Positions 35,083 through 44,287 of a DNA stretch of 64,000 nt are shown piece by piece. Location: assembly GCF_031458075.1 (NCBI RefSeq), contig NZ_JAVDXT010000001.1, forward strand, positions 186,001 to 250,000. The letters run 5' to 3'. The notes under the pieces are model-generated. The model did not search any database, had not been told where the DNA came from, and saw nothing but the letters and a program-made list of their open reading frames with translations. The translations under genes and the position numbers were made by a program. Origin of the DNA: Rhodoferax_B ferrireducens_A (lineage in GTDB: Bacteria > Pseudomonadota > Gammaproteobacteria > Burkholderiales > Burkholderiaceae_C). The stretch's first letter is position 1; every line of letters begins with the position of its first letter.

Positions 35083-36366
35083 TCAGGTTGCGGCGACGCG
35101 CTTGTAGGCTTCTTGCGCAGCGGCCGTGTCGCCGCGTTGTTCGGCCAGGTCGGCCAGTGCGCGCCAGGCGCTGCGCTGCAGCCCGGCGTCGCCCAGCTGG
35201 TGCACCGCTTGTGTCAGCAGTTGCTGGGCCTTGCCCCAGAGCTGGTGGCGCAGGCAGGCGATGCCCGCCAGGTACTGCAGATTCGCATCCCGTGGGTTGC
35301 GCTGCTGGGCGGCTTCAATCCGGTGTAGCCAGGGCAGGTCTACCGCGTTGTCGGACACTGCAAATCCGGCTTCCAGCGCCCGCACCAGCTTGATGCTGTA
35401 GGCGTGCTCTTGCTCGGGGTGGGCCACCAGTTGTTCCCAGATCGGCAGCAGCCACTGGCGGGCCAGGCCGGCATCCCCCTGCAGGGTGGCCAGGCGGTGT
35501 GCGGCCTGGATGGCTACATCGGGCATCAGGCGTTCGGTGCTTTCCAGCTCGGCCCAGGCACGCTGTAGTTGCGCAGGGTCATGGGCGCTGCTGACCAGTT
35601 CCAGTGCCAGGCCGCGCAGAATGCTCTGGGCCGCGGCTGGCGAGAACGCCCGGTGCTTGGCCAGCAGGCGGGCGGTTTCCAACGCCGGCAGGGTCTGGCG
35701 TGCCAGACGGTTGGCTTTCAGGCGCACGCGCAAAGCCAGGGTGCGGCGGGCCGCGCCCTGGGGCAGGGCGTCCAGCCATTGCAGCGCGGCATCGGCGTCG
35801 CGGTCGGCCAGGGCCCAGTGGGCGGCGCGCAGCTGCACGCCTTCGCGGGTTTCCTGGGTTTCCAGGGTGTTGCGCTGCGCCGTGCTGTCCAGGGCCAGCT
35901 GCATATGGGTATCGCGGACGGCGGTGTCTTGCAGCGACTGGGCGCTTTCGGCGGTGATCAGATGGGCGAGTGCGCGCAGCTTGTCGCCATGGGCCAGCGG
36001 ATGGCCGCTGGTCAGCAAGGCTTTTTCCTGGCGCAAGGCGGCTTCGGCGGCTTTGCGGGCGCGCAGAAAGCGGCCGGCCAGCAGGTGCGAGAAAGCGTCC
36101 AGCAGGGCCGTATGGGTGGCCCGCTCTTTTTGCTGCAGGCGCCAGCGCTGGGCTTGCTGCGGCATGGAGAAGAGTGCCGACAGGGCCTTCAAGGCCAGGT
36201 GCAGCACCACAAACAGCGCGGCCGTCAGCACCAGCACCAGGTTCAAGGACAGGTCCACCCGGTAAGGCGGCCAGAAGACGGTGATGGTGCCCTGGTTGTT
36301 GCCAGCCAGCAGCGCTACCGCAACGGCCACACCGAACAGGGCCAGGAGCCAGGCAATCGCGCGCAT
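35083..36366 (-). CDS. hemY: HemY-like inner-membrane protein with TPR-type repeats
   Basis: A 427-aa HemY (proteobacterial type, not protoporphyrinogen oxidase). Two N-terminal hydrophobic segments (about 4-22 and 42-63) hold it in the inner membrane, and the rest is helical repeats of tetratricopeptide style. Its precise function is unknown; it is always near hemC/hemD. It starts two bases after the hemX stop and is the last gene of the hemCDXY operon. No terminator is seen in the 178-base gap to rne. Confidence 0.88.
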   Translation of the reverse strand: MRAIAWLLALFGVAVAVALLAGNNQGTITVFWPPYRVDLSLNLVLVLTAALFVVLHLALKALSALFSMPQQAQRWRLQQKERATHTALLDAFSHLLAGRFLRARKAAEAALRQEKALLTSGHPLAHGDKLRALAHLITAESAQSLQDTAVRDTHMQLALDSTAQRNTLETQETREGVQLRAAHWALADRDADAALQWLDALPQGAARRTLALRVRLKANRLARQTLPALETARLLAKHRAFSPAAAQSILRGLALELVSSAHDPAQLQRAWAELESTERLMPDVAIQAAHRLATLQGDAGLARQWLLPIWEQLVAHPEQEHAYSIKLVRALEAGFAVSDNAVDLPWLHRIEAAQQRNPRDANLQYLAGIACLRHQLWGKAQQLLTQAVHQLGDAGLQRSAWRALADLAEQRGDTAAAQEAYKRVAAT

Positions 36367-36368
36367 GC

Positions 36369-37409
36369 TCAGCGCCCCGCCGCCGCAGTGGCCAGGGCGG
36401 CCAGGGTTTCATCCACCCGCGGCAACTCGGCACTCTTCATCTGGCTTTGAACCTGCTGCAGCAAGGTGGCCATGTTCTGGGTTTTGCGCGAGCTGGGGTC
36501 GAAGTACTTGTTCAGCGCCGCAGTGGCCGCGGCCAGGTCGGTGCGCGAGGATTCGAGCTGCCGGGCCAGCAGGCCGAGCCGGGCATTCAGCAGCTTGAGC
36601 TTGAGGTTTTCGCGCAGGAAGAAGGTTTGCTCGGGCGACAGCAGCGCGGCTTCGGGCTGCTCGATGCGGCTGACGCGCAGCAGTTTGCGGGCTTCCTGGT
36701 GCACCAGGTCCAGCCAGCGCTGCCACCACTCGCTGGCCGCCGGTCCGCTGGCGCTTGTGCCCGCGCCTACGGCGGAGGCTGCCACCACAGCGTTGACGGT
36801 GGGCAGTTCGTCGACCTGGCGTACCAGTTCGTCGAGCTTGATCAGCAGGCCCGGGGTGTCGGTGGTGCTGGCCGACTTGATGCGGTCGGTGTCGCGGGCG
36901 ATAGCGCGCTGCAGCGGCGCCAGGCGCGGCTGGGCGGCGCGGCTGACGCGGTCGTCGGCGGTCTTCAGGGCGGCCAGCAGGGGCTCGACGCTGCCGGTGA
37001 GCTGGGCCTGCTGCTGGGCCAGCCGCACCGAGGATTCGATGTCGACCACCAGGTTCTCGTCGCGCGAGCGCGACAGGCTTTGCATCAGGTCTTCGAGTTG
37101 GGAGCGCTGCAGCGTGGTTTCGCTGATGCGCGCATCGGTAACGGCCTGGCGGGCGGCGGTCTCGCGGGCCTGGTCTTGCGCCTGGCGGGCCATGGTGCGG
37201 GCCTCGACCGCTTGCGCGCCAGCGTCGGCGCTCTGGCGCGCCAGGTGTTCCTGGATGCTGGACAGCTTTTGCCACAGCAGGCCGCTGCTGGCCAGGGCCA
37301 GCACGGCCACGCCCGCCACGACCAGCGTGGATTTGCTGGAGCCCTTGGCCGGTGGTGTCACCGGTGGGGTTGGCGGGGCGGCAGATTCAGGGGGCAGCTC
37401 GGCATTCAT
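36369..37409 (-). CDS. hemX: HemX-like membrane protein (uroporphyrinogen-III C-methyltransferase-related annotation)
   Basis: A 346-aa protein with a proline-rich N-terminus, a single membrane helix (STLVVAGVAVLALASSGLLW, about 27-46) and a long coiled-coil to helical periplasmic part. HemX proteins are often annotated as uroporphyrinogen-III methyltransferases, but there is no SAM-binding methylase domain here. The ATG overlaps the hemD stop (ATGA); a longer frame begins inside hemD and was rejected. Confidence 0.88.
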   Translation of the reverse strand: MNAELPPESAAPPTPPVTPPAKGSSKSTLVVAGVAVLALASSGLLWQKLSSIQEHLARQSADAGAQAVEARTMARQAQDQARETAARQAVTDARISETTLQRSQLEDLMQSLSRSRDENLVVDIESSVRLAQQQAQLTGSVEPLLAALKTADDRVSRAAQPRLAPLQRAIARDTDRIKSASTTDTPGLLIKLDELVRQVDELPTVNAVVAASAVGAGTSASGPAASEWWQRWLDLVHQEARKLLRVSRIEQPEAALLSPEQTFFLRENLKLKLLNARLGLLARQLESSRTDLAAATAALNKYFDPSSRKTQNMATLLQQVQSQMKSAELPRVDETLAALATAAAGR

Positions 37410-38188
37410 GCGAGTGATTCTATCGAGGCCACTATCTCGGCCAGAGTCGGGCGTGACTCGCAAACAACACCAAAACCCGCAGCCCGTGCGGCCTGTGCGA
37501 TCCGCGGGTGGGTAGCGACGGCGCGGGCCGGGCGGAAATCCTGGCCCGGTAGCAGGGTTTGCAGATGGGCTATGGCTTCGGAGCTGCTGAACAGCCAGAC
37601 GCTGCCATCGGTACAGGCCTGGTGTGCCTGGGCCAGTTGGGCGGCGCTGAACACCGGCAGGCGGCGCTCATAGGCAACCACCGTGTCGACCTGTGCGCCG
37701 GCGGCGGCCAACTGCTCGGCCAGCCAGCTGCGGCCGGCGCTTTCGCCGGTGTGGTCGCCGCCACGCACGATCAGCACCCGGCTGCCGGGTTGCACGCGGG
37801 GGGCAACGATGTGCCACAGGGCTTCGGAGTCGAATTGCCCGGCAGCGGCATCCGGCGCGTCGATCTGCGCAGGTTCTACGCCCGCCTGGCGCAATGCAGC
37901 CACGGTGCCGGGGCCGGTAGCCCATGCTCTTGTTTTAATAGCTGCTTGCGATGGCATAGATTGCGCTAGAGGCCGATTTAATGCATAAAAATGCTGGACC
38001 GCATTGCCGCTGACAAACATGGCCGCCTGGTAGCTGGCCAGCTGCTGCCAGGCCTGCCGCACCGGCTGCGCATCGGCGGCCGGGCCAATATCGATCAGGG
38101 GCAGGGCGGTGCTGCGTATCCCTAGGGCCGCCAGCTCGCGGACCCAGCGCAGGCCGTCCTGCGCGGGGCGGGTGACGATGGCGTGCAT
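37406..38188 (-). CDS. hemD: Uroporphyrinogen-III synthase
   Basis: A 260-aa HemD that closes the ring of hydroxymethylbilane with inversion of ring D. It shows the loose family pattern: start AIVTRPAQDGLRW, the middle VFVSGNAVQHF-like strand, RVLIVRGGDH, and the late WLFSSSEAIAHL. Residues about 69-88 are encoded by an AT-rich module resembling the dispersed palindromic repeat, in a region where HemD is poorly conserved. It lies 21 bases downstream of hemC and overlaps hemX. Confidence 0.92.
   Translation of the reverse strand: MHAIVTRPAQDGLRWVRELAALGIRSTALPLIDIGPAADAQPVRQAWQQLASYQAAMFVSGNAVQHFYALNRPLAQSMPSQAAIKTRAWATGPGTVAALRQAGVEPAQIDAPDAAAGQFDSEALWHIVAPRVQPGSRVLIVRGGDHTGESAGRSWLAEQLAAAGAQVDTVVAYERRLPVFSAAQLAQAHQACTDGSVWLFSSSEAIAHLQTLLPGQDFRPARAVATHPRIAQAARAAGFGVVCESRPTLAEIVASIESLA
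37933..37986. repeat. AT-rich repeat-like module inside hemD
   Basis: TTTTAATAGCTGCTTGCG...GCGCTAGAGGCCGATTTAATGCAT. Read on the hemD strand it begins AAATCGGCCTCTAGCGC and ends GCAGCTATTAAAA, matching both ends of the module in the Nif3-like gene and sharing its frame. Confidence 0.65.
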
Positions 38189-38209
38189 GGCCTGAGGGAC
38201 GGGTGGCGG

Positions 38210-39142
38210 CTAGCGGGCGCCGCCGGCGCGCAGCTGGGCGGCGACCTGCTCCCCCAGCGCGGTGGCGCTGGCCAGGTCGGTGATGGCGGCCTGCGCGCTG
38301 GCGGTCACCAGGGGGGCGGGCTGCTCGGCATCGCCCCAGGCCGCGTCTATGTGCAGTTGGTCGCCCTGCCAGGTGGCATAGGCGGCCAGCGGCATGGAGC
38401 AGCTGCCGCCCATGCTGCGGCTGACGGCGCGCTCGGCGGCCACGGCCTGCCAGGTGGCGGTATGCGCCAGCGGGGCCAGGGCGGCGACCAGATCGGTGCG
38501 GTCGGCGCGGATTTCTATGCCCAGCGCGCCTTGGCCGGCGGCGGGCAGCATGCGGCTGGACGCGAAGCGGCTGCGGATGCGCTCCGGCAGGCCGAGTCGT
38601 AGCAGACCAGCAGTCGCGAGCACGATGGCGTCGAACTGGCCTTCGTCGAGCTTGCGCAGCCGGGTGTCCAGGTTGCCGCGCAGTGGGGCGATCTGCAGAT
38701 CCGGCCGCAGCGCGCGCAGCAGTACGGTGCGGCGCAGGCTGGAGGTGCCGACCACGCCGCCCTGCGGCACATCGGCCAGGGTCGCGTAGCGGTTCGAGAC
38801 AAAGGCATCGCTCGGGTCTTCGCGCTCCAGCACGCAGGCCAGGGCAAAGCCTTCGGGCAGGTCCATGGGCACGTCTTTCAGGGAGTGCACGGCGATGTCG
38901 GCGCGGCCTTCCTCCAGGGCGATTTCCAGCTCCTTGACGAACAGGCCTTTGCCGCCGACCTTGCTCAGCGAGCGGTCGAGGATCTGGTCGCCGCGGGTGG
39001 TCATGCCCAAGAGGGTGACCGTATGGCCGCGCTGTTGCAGCAGGGCCTGGACGTGCTCGGCCTGCCACAGGGCCAGCCGGCTTTCGCGGGTGGCGATGAC
39101 GATCTTCAAGGAGTCCAAAGAGGACGTGGACGGTGTACTCAA
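38210..39142 (-). CDS. hemC: Hydroxymethylbilane synthase (porphobilinogen deaminase)
   Basis: A 310-aa HemC that joins four porphobilinogens into hydroxymethylbilane on a dipyrromethane cofactor. Marks are ATRESRLALWQAEHV, GMTTRGDQ, HSLKDVPMDLP, GTSSLRR, LRGNLDTRLRKL and the cofactor cysteine in GGSCSMPLAAY. There is no ATG before the conserved start, so TTG at 39140-39142 is the probable initiation codon; a TTG nine codons later is the alternative. First gene of hemCDXY, divergent from ppc. Confidence 0.95.
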   Translation of the reverse strand: MSTPSTSSLDSLKIVIATRESRLALWQAEHVQALLQQRGHTVTLLGMTTRGDQILDRSLSKVGGKGLFVKELEIALEEGRADIAVHSLKDVPMDLPEGFALACVLEREDPSDAFVSNRYATLADVPQGGVVGTSSLRRTVLLRALRPDLQIAPLRGNLDTRLRKLDEGQFDAIVLATAGLLRLGLPERIRSRFASSRMLPAAGQGALGIEIRADRTDLVAALAPLAHTATWQAVAAERAVSRSMGGSCSMPLAAYATWQGDQLHIDAAWGDAEQPAPLVTASAQAAITDLASATALGEQVAAQLRAGGAR

Positions 39143-39254
39143 ACCGGTAACCTGTTGGTAATTTTTGGAAGAAATAGCGGGCGTTTCGGGGGGAGGTCGA
39201 TGCTAGCATGCGGCCTGCCCGCCTCTTTGTTTCGCCCACCTAGGAAGTTTACGT

Positions 39255-42116
39255 ATGTCAACGGCAGATTCCCCCAGCTCCAGCGCCCCCAAACGCGTCC
39301 CGCCAGGCCCGTCCCAACCCGCCCGTCCGGCCCGTGCCAAGGACAATGAGCGCCCTCTGGTGGAAGACATTCGCTTGCTGGGCCGCATCCTGGGGGATGT
39401 GATTCGCGAGCAAGAGGGTGCACCCGCATTCGAGCTGGTCGAGCAGGTGCGCAAGCTGTCGGTGGCCTTCCGCCGCGATGCCGATACCGATGCCGACAAG
39501 GCGCTGAAAAAGCTGCTCAAAGGCCTGACCGGCGACCAGACCGTCAGCGTGATCCGCGCGTTTACCTATTTCAGCCATCTGGCCAACCTGGCCGAAGACC
39601 GCCACCACATCCGCCGCCGCGCCGTCCACGAGCGTGCCGGCGATACCCAAGAAGGCAGCATAGAAGTGGCCCTGGCGCGCTTGCGATGGGCGGGTATAGC
39701 TCCTAAAACAATAGCGCAGACCCTGGCCCACAGCTATGTGTCGCCGGTGCTCACAGCCCACCCCACCGAAGTCCAGCGCAAGAGCATTCTGGACGCCGAG
39801 CGCGACATCGCCCGGCTGCTGACGCTGCGTGACGAAATCCGCGAACGTGGCGCACTCAGCGTCAAGGACGCGTTGGCGCCGCGCGAACTGGCCGCCAACG
39901 AGGTGCAATTGCGGGCCCGGGTGATGCAGCTGTGGCAGACCCGGCTGCTGCGCATGTCCAAGCTGACGGTGGCCGACGAGATCGAAAACGCGCTGAGTTA
40001 CTACGAAGCCACATTCCTGCGCGAGATTCCCAAGCTGTATGCCGAGCTGGAAGGCGCGCTGGGCAACCACCCGGTACACAGCTTTCTGCGCATGGGCCAG
40101 TGGATCGGCGGCGACCGCGATGGCAACCCCAACGTCAGCGCGCAAACCCTGGAATACGCTTTGCGCCGCCAGGCCGATGTGGCCCTGCGCCATTACCTGA
40201 CCGAGGTGCACTACCTGGGCGGCGAGCTGTCGCTGTCCGCCGGCCTGGTCGGGCTGACGCCGGCCATGCAGGCCCTGGCCAAAAGCTCACCCGACACCAA
40301 TGTGCACCGCCAGGACGAGCCCTACCGCCTGGCGCTGACCGGCATGTACGCCCGCCTGGCCGCCACGCTGAAAAGCCTGACCGGTGGCGACGCGGCCCGG
40401 CATGCGGTGGCACCGCAGAACGCCTATCTGCTGGCCGAGGATTTCCTGGCCGATCTGCGCACCATCCAGGCCTCTTTGCTGGCCAACCACGGCGCCACCC
40501 TGGCCGCCGAGCGCCTGCACCCGCTGATCCGCGCGGTCGAGGTGTTCGGCTTCCACCTGGCGACGGTGGACCTGCGCCAGAGCTCGGACAAGCACGAAGA
40601 GGTGGTGGCCGAGCTGCTGTCGGTGGCGCGCATCGAGTCCAGCTATTCCGCGCTGGATGAAATGGCCAAGCGCAAGCTGCTGATGGGCTTGCTGAACGAC
40701 GCGCGGCCCTTGCGCGTGGTCGGCGCCCCGTATTCCGAGCACGCGTGCAAGGAAATCGCCATCTTCGAGGCCGCCCGTGTGACCCGCGCCCGCTATGGCG
40801 TGCAGGCCATCCGCCACTACATCATCAGCCACACCGAGACGGTGAGCGACTTGCTGGAAGTGCTGCTGCTGCAAAAAGAAGTGGGCCTGATGCACGGCAC
40901 GCTGGACCAGAAGGCCACGGTGGACCTGATCGTGGTGCCGCTGTTCGAAACCATTGAAGACCTGCGCAATGCCGCGCCCATCATGCGCGAGTTCTACGAC
41001 CTGCCCGGCGTGGCCGACCTGGTGCAGCGCAGCGGCGCCGAGCAGGACATCATGCTGGGCTACTCGGACAGCAACAAGGACGGCGGCATCTTCACCAGCA
41101 ACTGGGAGCTGTACCGTGCCGAGATCGCGCTGGTCGACCTGTTCGACCAGCTGGCCAACAGCCACAACATCACCTTGCGCATGTTCCACGGCCGCGGCGG
41201 CACGGTGGGGCGTGGCGGTGGTCCGAGCTACCAGGCCATCCTGGCCCAGCCACCGGGCACGGTGCGCGGCCAGATCCGCCTGACCGAGCAGGGCGAAGTC
41301 ATAGGCTCCAAATACGCGAATCCCGAGATCGGCCGGCGCAACCTGGAAACCCTGGTGGCCGCCACCCTGGAAGCCACCCTGCTGCAGCCCACCAAGTCGG
41401 CCACGCCGGCGTTCCTGAAGACGGCGGCCCAGCTGTCCGAAGCCAGCATGGCGGCCTACCGCGCGCTGGTCTATGAGACACCGGGCTTCACCTCCTACTT
41501 CTTCGACTCCACGCCGATCCGCGAGATCGCCGAGCTGAATATCGGTTCGCGCCCGGCCTCGCGCAAGGCTTCGCAAAAGATCGAAGACCTGCGTGCCATC
41601 CCCTGGGGCTTTAGCTGGGGCCAGTGCCGCCTGACCCTGCCGGGTTGGTACGGCTTTGGTTCGGCGGTCGAGGCGTTCTTGAACGAAAACGGCGCTGCAG
41701 GCAAGAAGGACGCGCTGGGCGTGCTACAAAAAATGTATCGCCAGTGGCCATTCTTCCGCACCCTGCTGAGTAATATGGACATGGTGCTGGCCAAGAGCGA
41801 CCTGGCGCTGGCCTCGCGCTATGCCGAGCTGGTCAGCGATGCACGGCTGCGCAAGCGTGTCTTCAGCAGCATCGAGTCCGAATGGCATCGCACGGCGACT
41901 GCGCTGTCGCAGATCACCGGCGAGAAGCAGCGCCTGTCGGGCAATGCGGCGCTGCAGCGCTCGATCCGCCACCGCTTCCCGTATATCGACCCGCTGCACC
42001 ATCTGCAGGTCGAGCTGGTGCGGCGTTACCGGGCTGGCCAGGGTGACGAGCGGGTACAGACCGGCATCCATATCTCCATCAACGGCATTGCGGCTGCCTT
42101 GCGTAATACGGGGTAA
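39255..42116 (+). CDS. ppc: Phosphoenolpyruvate carboxylase
   Basis: A 953-aa PEP carboxylase that replenishes oxaloacetate from PEP and bicarbonate. The catalytic histidine segment is VLTAHPTEVQRKSILD and the second motif is MFHGRGGTVGRGGGPSYQAIL. GYSDSNKDGG and QEVMLGYSD-type sequences (here QDIMLGYSDSNKDGG) are also present, and the C-terminus ends AALRNTG as in the family. The first 40 residues are Pro/Ser/Arg-rich. Residues about 147-156 (GIAPKTIAQT) come from a locally AT-rich stretch. Divergent from hemC with a 112-base gap. Confidence 0.97.
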   Translation: MSTADSPSSSAPKRVPPGPSQPARPARAKDNERPLVEDIRLLGRILGDVIREQEGAPAFELVEQVRKLSVAFRRDADTDADKALKKLLKGLTGDQTVSVIRAFTYFSHLANLAEDRHHIRRRAVHERAGDTQEGSIEVALARLRWAGIAPKTIAQTLAHSYVSPVLTAHPTEVQRKSILDAERDIARLLTLRDEIRERGALSVKDALAPRELAANEVQLRARVMQLWQTRLLRMSKLTVADEIENALSYYEATFLREIPKLYAELEGALGNHPVHSFLRMGQWIGGDRDGNPNVSAQTLEYALRRQADVALRHYLTEVHYLGGELSLSAGLVGLTPAMQALAKSSPDTNVHRQDEPYRLALTGMYARLAATLKSLTGGDAARHAVAPQNAYLLAEDFLADLRTIQASLLANHGATLAAERLHPLIRAVEVFGFHLATVDLRQSSDKHEEVVAELLSVARIESSYSALDEMAKRKLLMGLLNDARPLRVVGAPYSEHACKEIAIFEAARVTRARYGVQAIRHYIISHTETVSDLLEVLLLQKEVGLMHGTLDQKATVDLIVVPLFETIEDLRNAAPIMREFYDLPGVADLVQRSGAEQDIMLGYSDSNKDGGIFTSNWELYRAEIALVDLFDQLANSHNITLRMFHGRGGTVGRGGGPSYQAILAQPPGTVRGQIRLTEQGEVIGSKYANPEIGRRNLETLVAATLEATLLQPTKSATPAFLKTAAQLSEASMAAYRALVYETPGFTSYFFDSTPIREIAELNIGSRPASRKASQKIEDLRAIPWGFSWGQCRLTLPGWYGFGSAVEAFLNENGAAGKKDALGVLQKMYRQWPFFRTLLSNMDMVLAKSDLALASRYAELVSDARLRKRVFSSIESEWHRTATALSQITGEKQRLSGNAALQRSIRHRFPYIDPLHHLQVELVRRYRAGQGDERVQTGIHISINGIAAALRNTG
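39692..39722. repeat. Possible AT-rich repeat remnant inside ppc
   Basis: GGTATAGCTCCTAAAACAAT followed by AGCGCAG: rare codons (ATA, CCT, AAA, ACA, ATA) in an otherwise GC-rich gene, with TAGC and GCGCA as in the other modules. Weaker than the copies in hemD and fabD. Confidence 0.35.
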
Positions 42117-42201
42117 AAGCGCGCCAGCTCAGCATGTTGCTCTGCAATAATGAAAGCAATGGCCGATGCATGGCCCCTGGTTTTTCATCTTGTGGAGTCT
42201 T

Positions 42202-43638
42202 ATGCTGATCCAACCCGTTGTGCTTTCTGGTGGCTCAGGCACCCGCCTGTGGCCGCTGTCGCGTGAAAAATACCCTAAGCAGCTGCTGCCGCTGATAGGC
42301 GACGATTCGCTGCTGCAGGCCACGGTGCGCCGGGTCGAAGGCCTGGGTCTGGGCACGATCGCGGCACCCATGGTGGTGTGCAACGAGGAATACCGCTTTG
42401 TGATTGCCGAGCAGCTGCGCCTGATGGGCCAGCCCGGCAGCATCGTGCTGGAGCCCACCGGCCGCAATACCGCGCCGGCACTGACGCTGGCCGCGCTGGC
42501 GGCGCTGCGCGGCGGCGCCGACCCGGTGCTGCTGGTGATGCCGGCCGACCATGTGATTGTCGACAAGGCGGCTTTCCAGGCCGTGGTGCGCCAGGGTGCA
42601 TTGCTGGCGGACGGCGGTGCCATCGTCACCTTCGGCATCACCCCCGACAGCCCGGAAACCGGCTACGGCTATATCCAGGCCGGTGCCGCCTATGGCGACA
42701 GCGGCGCGGCCACCATCGCCCGGTTTGTCGAAAAACCCGACCAGGCGACGGCGCAGAGCTACCTGGATGCGGGCACCTATTCCTGGAACAGCGGCTTGTT
42801 CATGGTCCAGGCCTCGGTCTGGCTTGCCGCCATGGGTGTGTGCCGGGCCGACATCCTGGCGGCCTGCCAGACCGCCTGGGATGCCGGCCAGACCGATGGC
42901 GAGTTCGTCCGCGTCGGCAAAGAGGTTTTTTCGACCTGCCCCAGCGATTCCATCGACTATGCGGTGATGGAGCGGATTGCCTCCGGCCAGGCCGGCTTGC
43001 CGCCCGGCGTGGTGATTCCGCTGGCCGCCGGCTGGTCGGATGTGGGCGCCTGGGACGCTTTGTGGCAGGTGCTGCCCAAGGATGCAGCGGGCAATGTGAG
43101 CCAGGGCGACGTACTGCTGCACAACTGCCGCAACACCCTGGCCTTGTCCGAAGGCCGCTTGATCGCCTGCGTGGGCGTGGACGACATCGTGGTGGTGGAA
43201 ACTGCCGACGCCATTCTGGTGGCCCACAAGGACCAGACCCAGGACGTGAAGAAGATCGTGGAAAGCCTCAAGCAGAAGGGACGCTCCGAAGGCCAGCTGC
43301 ACCGCAAGGTGTTCCGGCCCTGGGGCTGGTACGACAGCGTGGACAACGGCAAACGCTTCCAGGTCAAGCGCATCGTGGTCAAACCGGGTGGCACTTTGTC
43401 GCTGCAAATGCACCACCACCGCGCCGAGCACTGGATCGTGGTCTCGGGCACGGCCAAGGTCACACGCGGTGAAGAGGTATTCCTGGTGACCGAGAATGAA
43501 TCCACCTATATCCCGCTGGGCACCACCCACCGGCTGGAGAACCCGGGTCGCGTCGAGCTGGAAATGATCGAAGTGCAGTCGGGCAGCTACCTGGGTGAGG
43601 ACGATATTGTCCGGTTTGAAGATGTATATGGCCGCTAG
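42202..43638 (+). CDS. manC: Mannose-1-phosphate guanylyltransferase / mannose-6-phosphate isomerase
   Basis: A 478-aa two-domain enzyme of the CpsB/AlgA/ManC type that supplies GDP-mannose for surface polysaccharides. The N-terminal nucleotidyltransferase begins QPVVLSGGSGTRLWPLSREK, with VEKPDQATAQSYL; the C-terminal type II isomerase cupin has RPWGWYDSVD, GTLSLQMHHHRAEHWIVV and PLGTTHRLENPG. The start MLIQPVVL was chosen with GGAG upstream. It overlaps the following HAD gene. No other polysaccharide genes are adjacent. Confidence 0.94.
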   Translation: MLIQPVVLSGGSGTRLWPLSREKYPKQLLPLIGDDSLLQATVRRVEGLGLGTIAAPMVVCNEEYRFVIAEQLRLMGQPGSIVLEPTGRNTAPALTLAALAALRGGADPVLLVMPADHVIVDKAAFQAVVRQGALLADGGAIVTFGITPDSPETGYGYIQAGAAYGDSGAATIARFVEKPDQATAQSYLDAGTYSWNSGLFMVQASVWLAAMGVCRADILAACQTAWDAGQTDGEFVRVGKEVFSTCPSDSIDYAVMERIASGQAGLPPGVVIPLAAGWSDVGAWDALWQVLPKDAAGNVSQGDVLLHNCRNTLALSEGRLIACVGVDDIVVVETADAILVAHKDQTQDVKKIVESLKQKGRSEGQLHRKVFRPWGWYDSVDNGKRFQVKRIVVKPGGTLSLQMHHHRAEHWIVVSGTAKVTRGEEVFLVTENESTYIPLGTTHRLENPGRVELEMIEVQSGSYLGEDDIVRFEDVYGR

Positions 43639-44287
43639 ACAATTTGATCTGATTGCTTTTGACTGGGATGGCACGCTGTTCGATTCGACCGCCATCATCA
43701 CCCGCAGCATCCAGGAAGCGGTGCGCGATGTGGGGGGCACCGTGCCCAGCGATGTGGCCGCGTCCTACGTGATCGGCATGGCCTTGATGCCAGCCCTCGC
43801 GCATGCCGCCCCCGATGTGCCTGTATCCAAACACGCGGAGCTGGGCGAGCGCTACCGCCACCACTACATTGCGCACCAGCACGACATTGTCTTGTTTGAC
43901 GGGGTCTTGCCTATGCTGGCCGAGCTCAAGGCGCGCCAGCACAGCCTGACTGTGGCTACCGGAAAGTCGCGCCGCGGCCTGGACGAGGCTTTGCATGCGG
44001 TCGAGCTGCAAGGCGTGTTCGATGGCTCGCGTACCGCCGATGAAACCCAGGGCAAGCCGCATCCGCGCATGCTGCACGAGCTGATGCGCGAGTTTGGCGT
44101 GGCGCCTGAGCGCACCCTGATGGTCGGCGACACCACGCACGACCTGCAGATGGCGCTGAATGCCGGCTGCGCCAGCGTGGGCGTGGGCTATGGCGCACAC
44201 CCGACCGATGCCTTTGACGCGTTGCAGCCGCGTTTCATCGCCCATTCGGTGGCCGAGCTGCGTGACTGGCTGAGGCAGCATGGCTGA
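43622..44287 (+). CDS. HAD-family hydrolase (phosphoglycolate phosphatase-like)
   Basis: A 221-aa haloacid dehalogenase-type phosphatase with the nucleophile motif FDWDGTLFDST, motif II VATGKS, and motif III/IV KPHPRMLHEL and MVGDTTHDLQMA. Substrate unknown; the Gph/YihX-type and pyrophosphatase-like relatives are candidates. It starts inside the end of manC (two ATGs, 43622 and 43628, are possible) and overlaps the Rieske gene at its end. In related genomes this HAD-Rieske-S49 trio normally follows rluC. Confidence 0.88.
   Translation: MYMAARQFDLIAFDWDGTLFDSTAIITRSIQEAVRDVGGTVPSDVAASYVIGMALMPALAHAAPDVPVSKHAELGERYRHHYIAHQHDIVLFDGVLPMLAELKARQHSLTVATGKSRRGLDEALHAVELQGVFDGSRTADETQGKPHPRMLHELMREFGVAPERTLMVGDTTHDLQMALNAGCASVGVGYGAHPTDAFDALQPRFIAHSVAELRDWLRQHG

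Noticed and set aside
43595..43627. HAD hydrolase start at 43595
   Set aside because: It would add nine residues with no family match that lie inside the manC coding sequence; ATG at 43622 or 43628 fits better.
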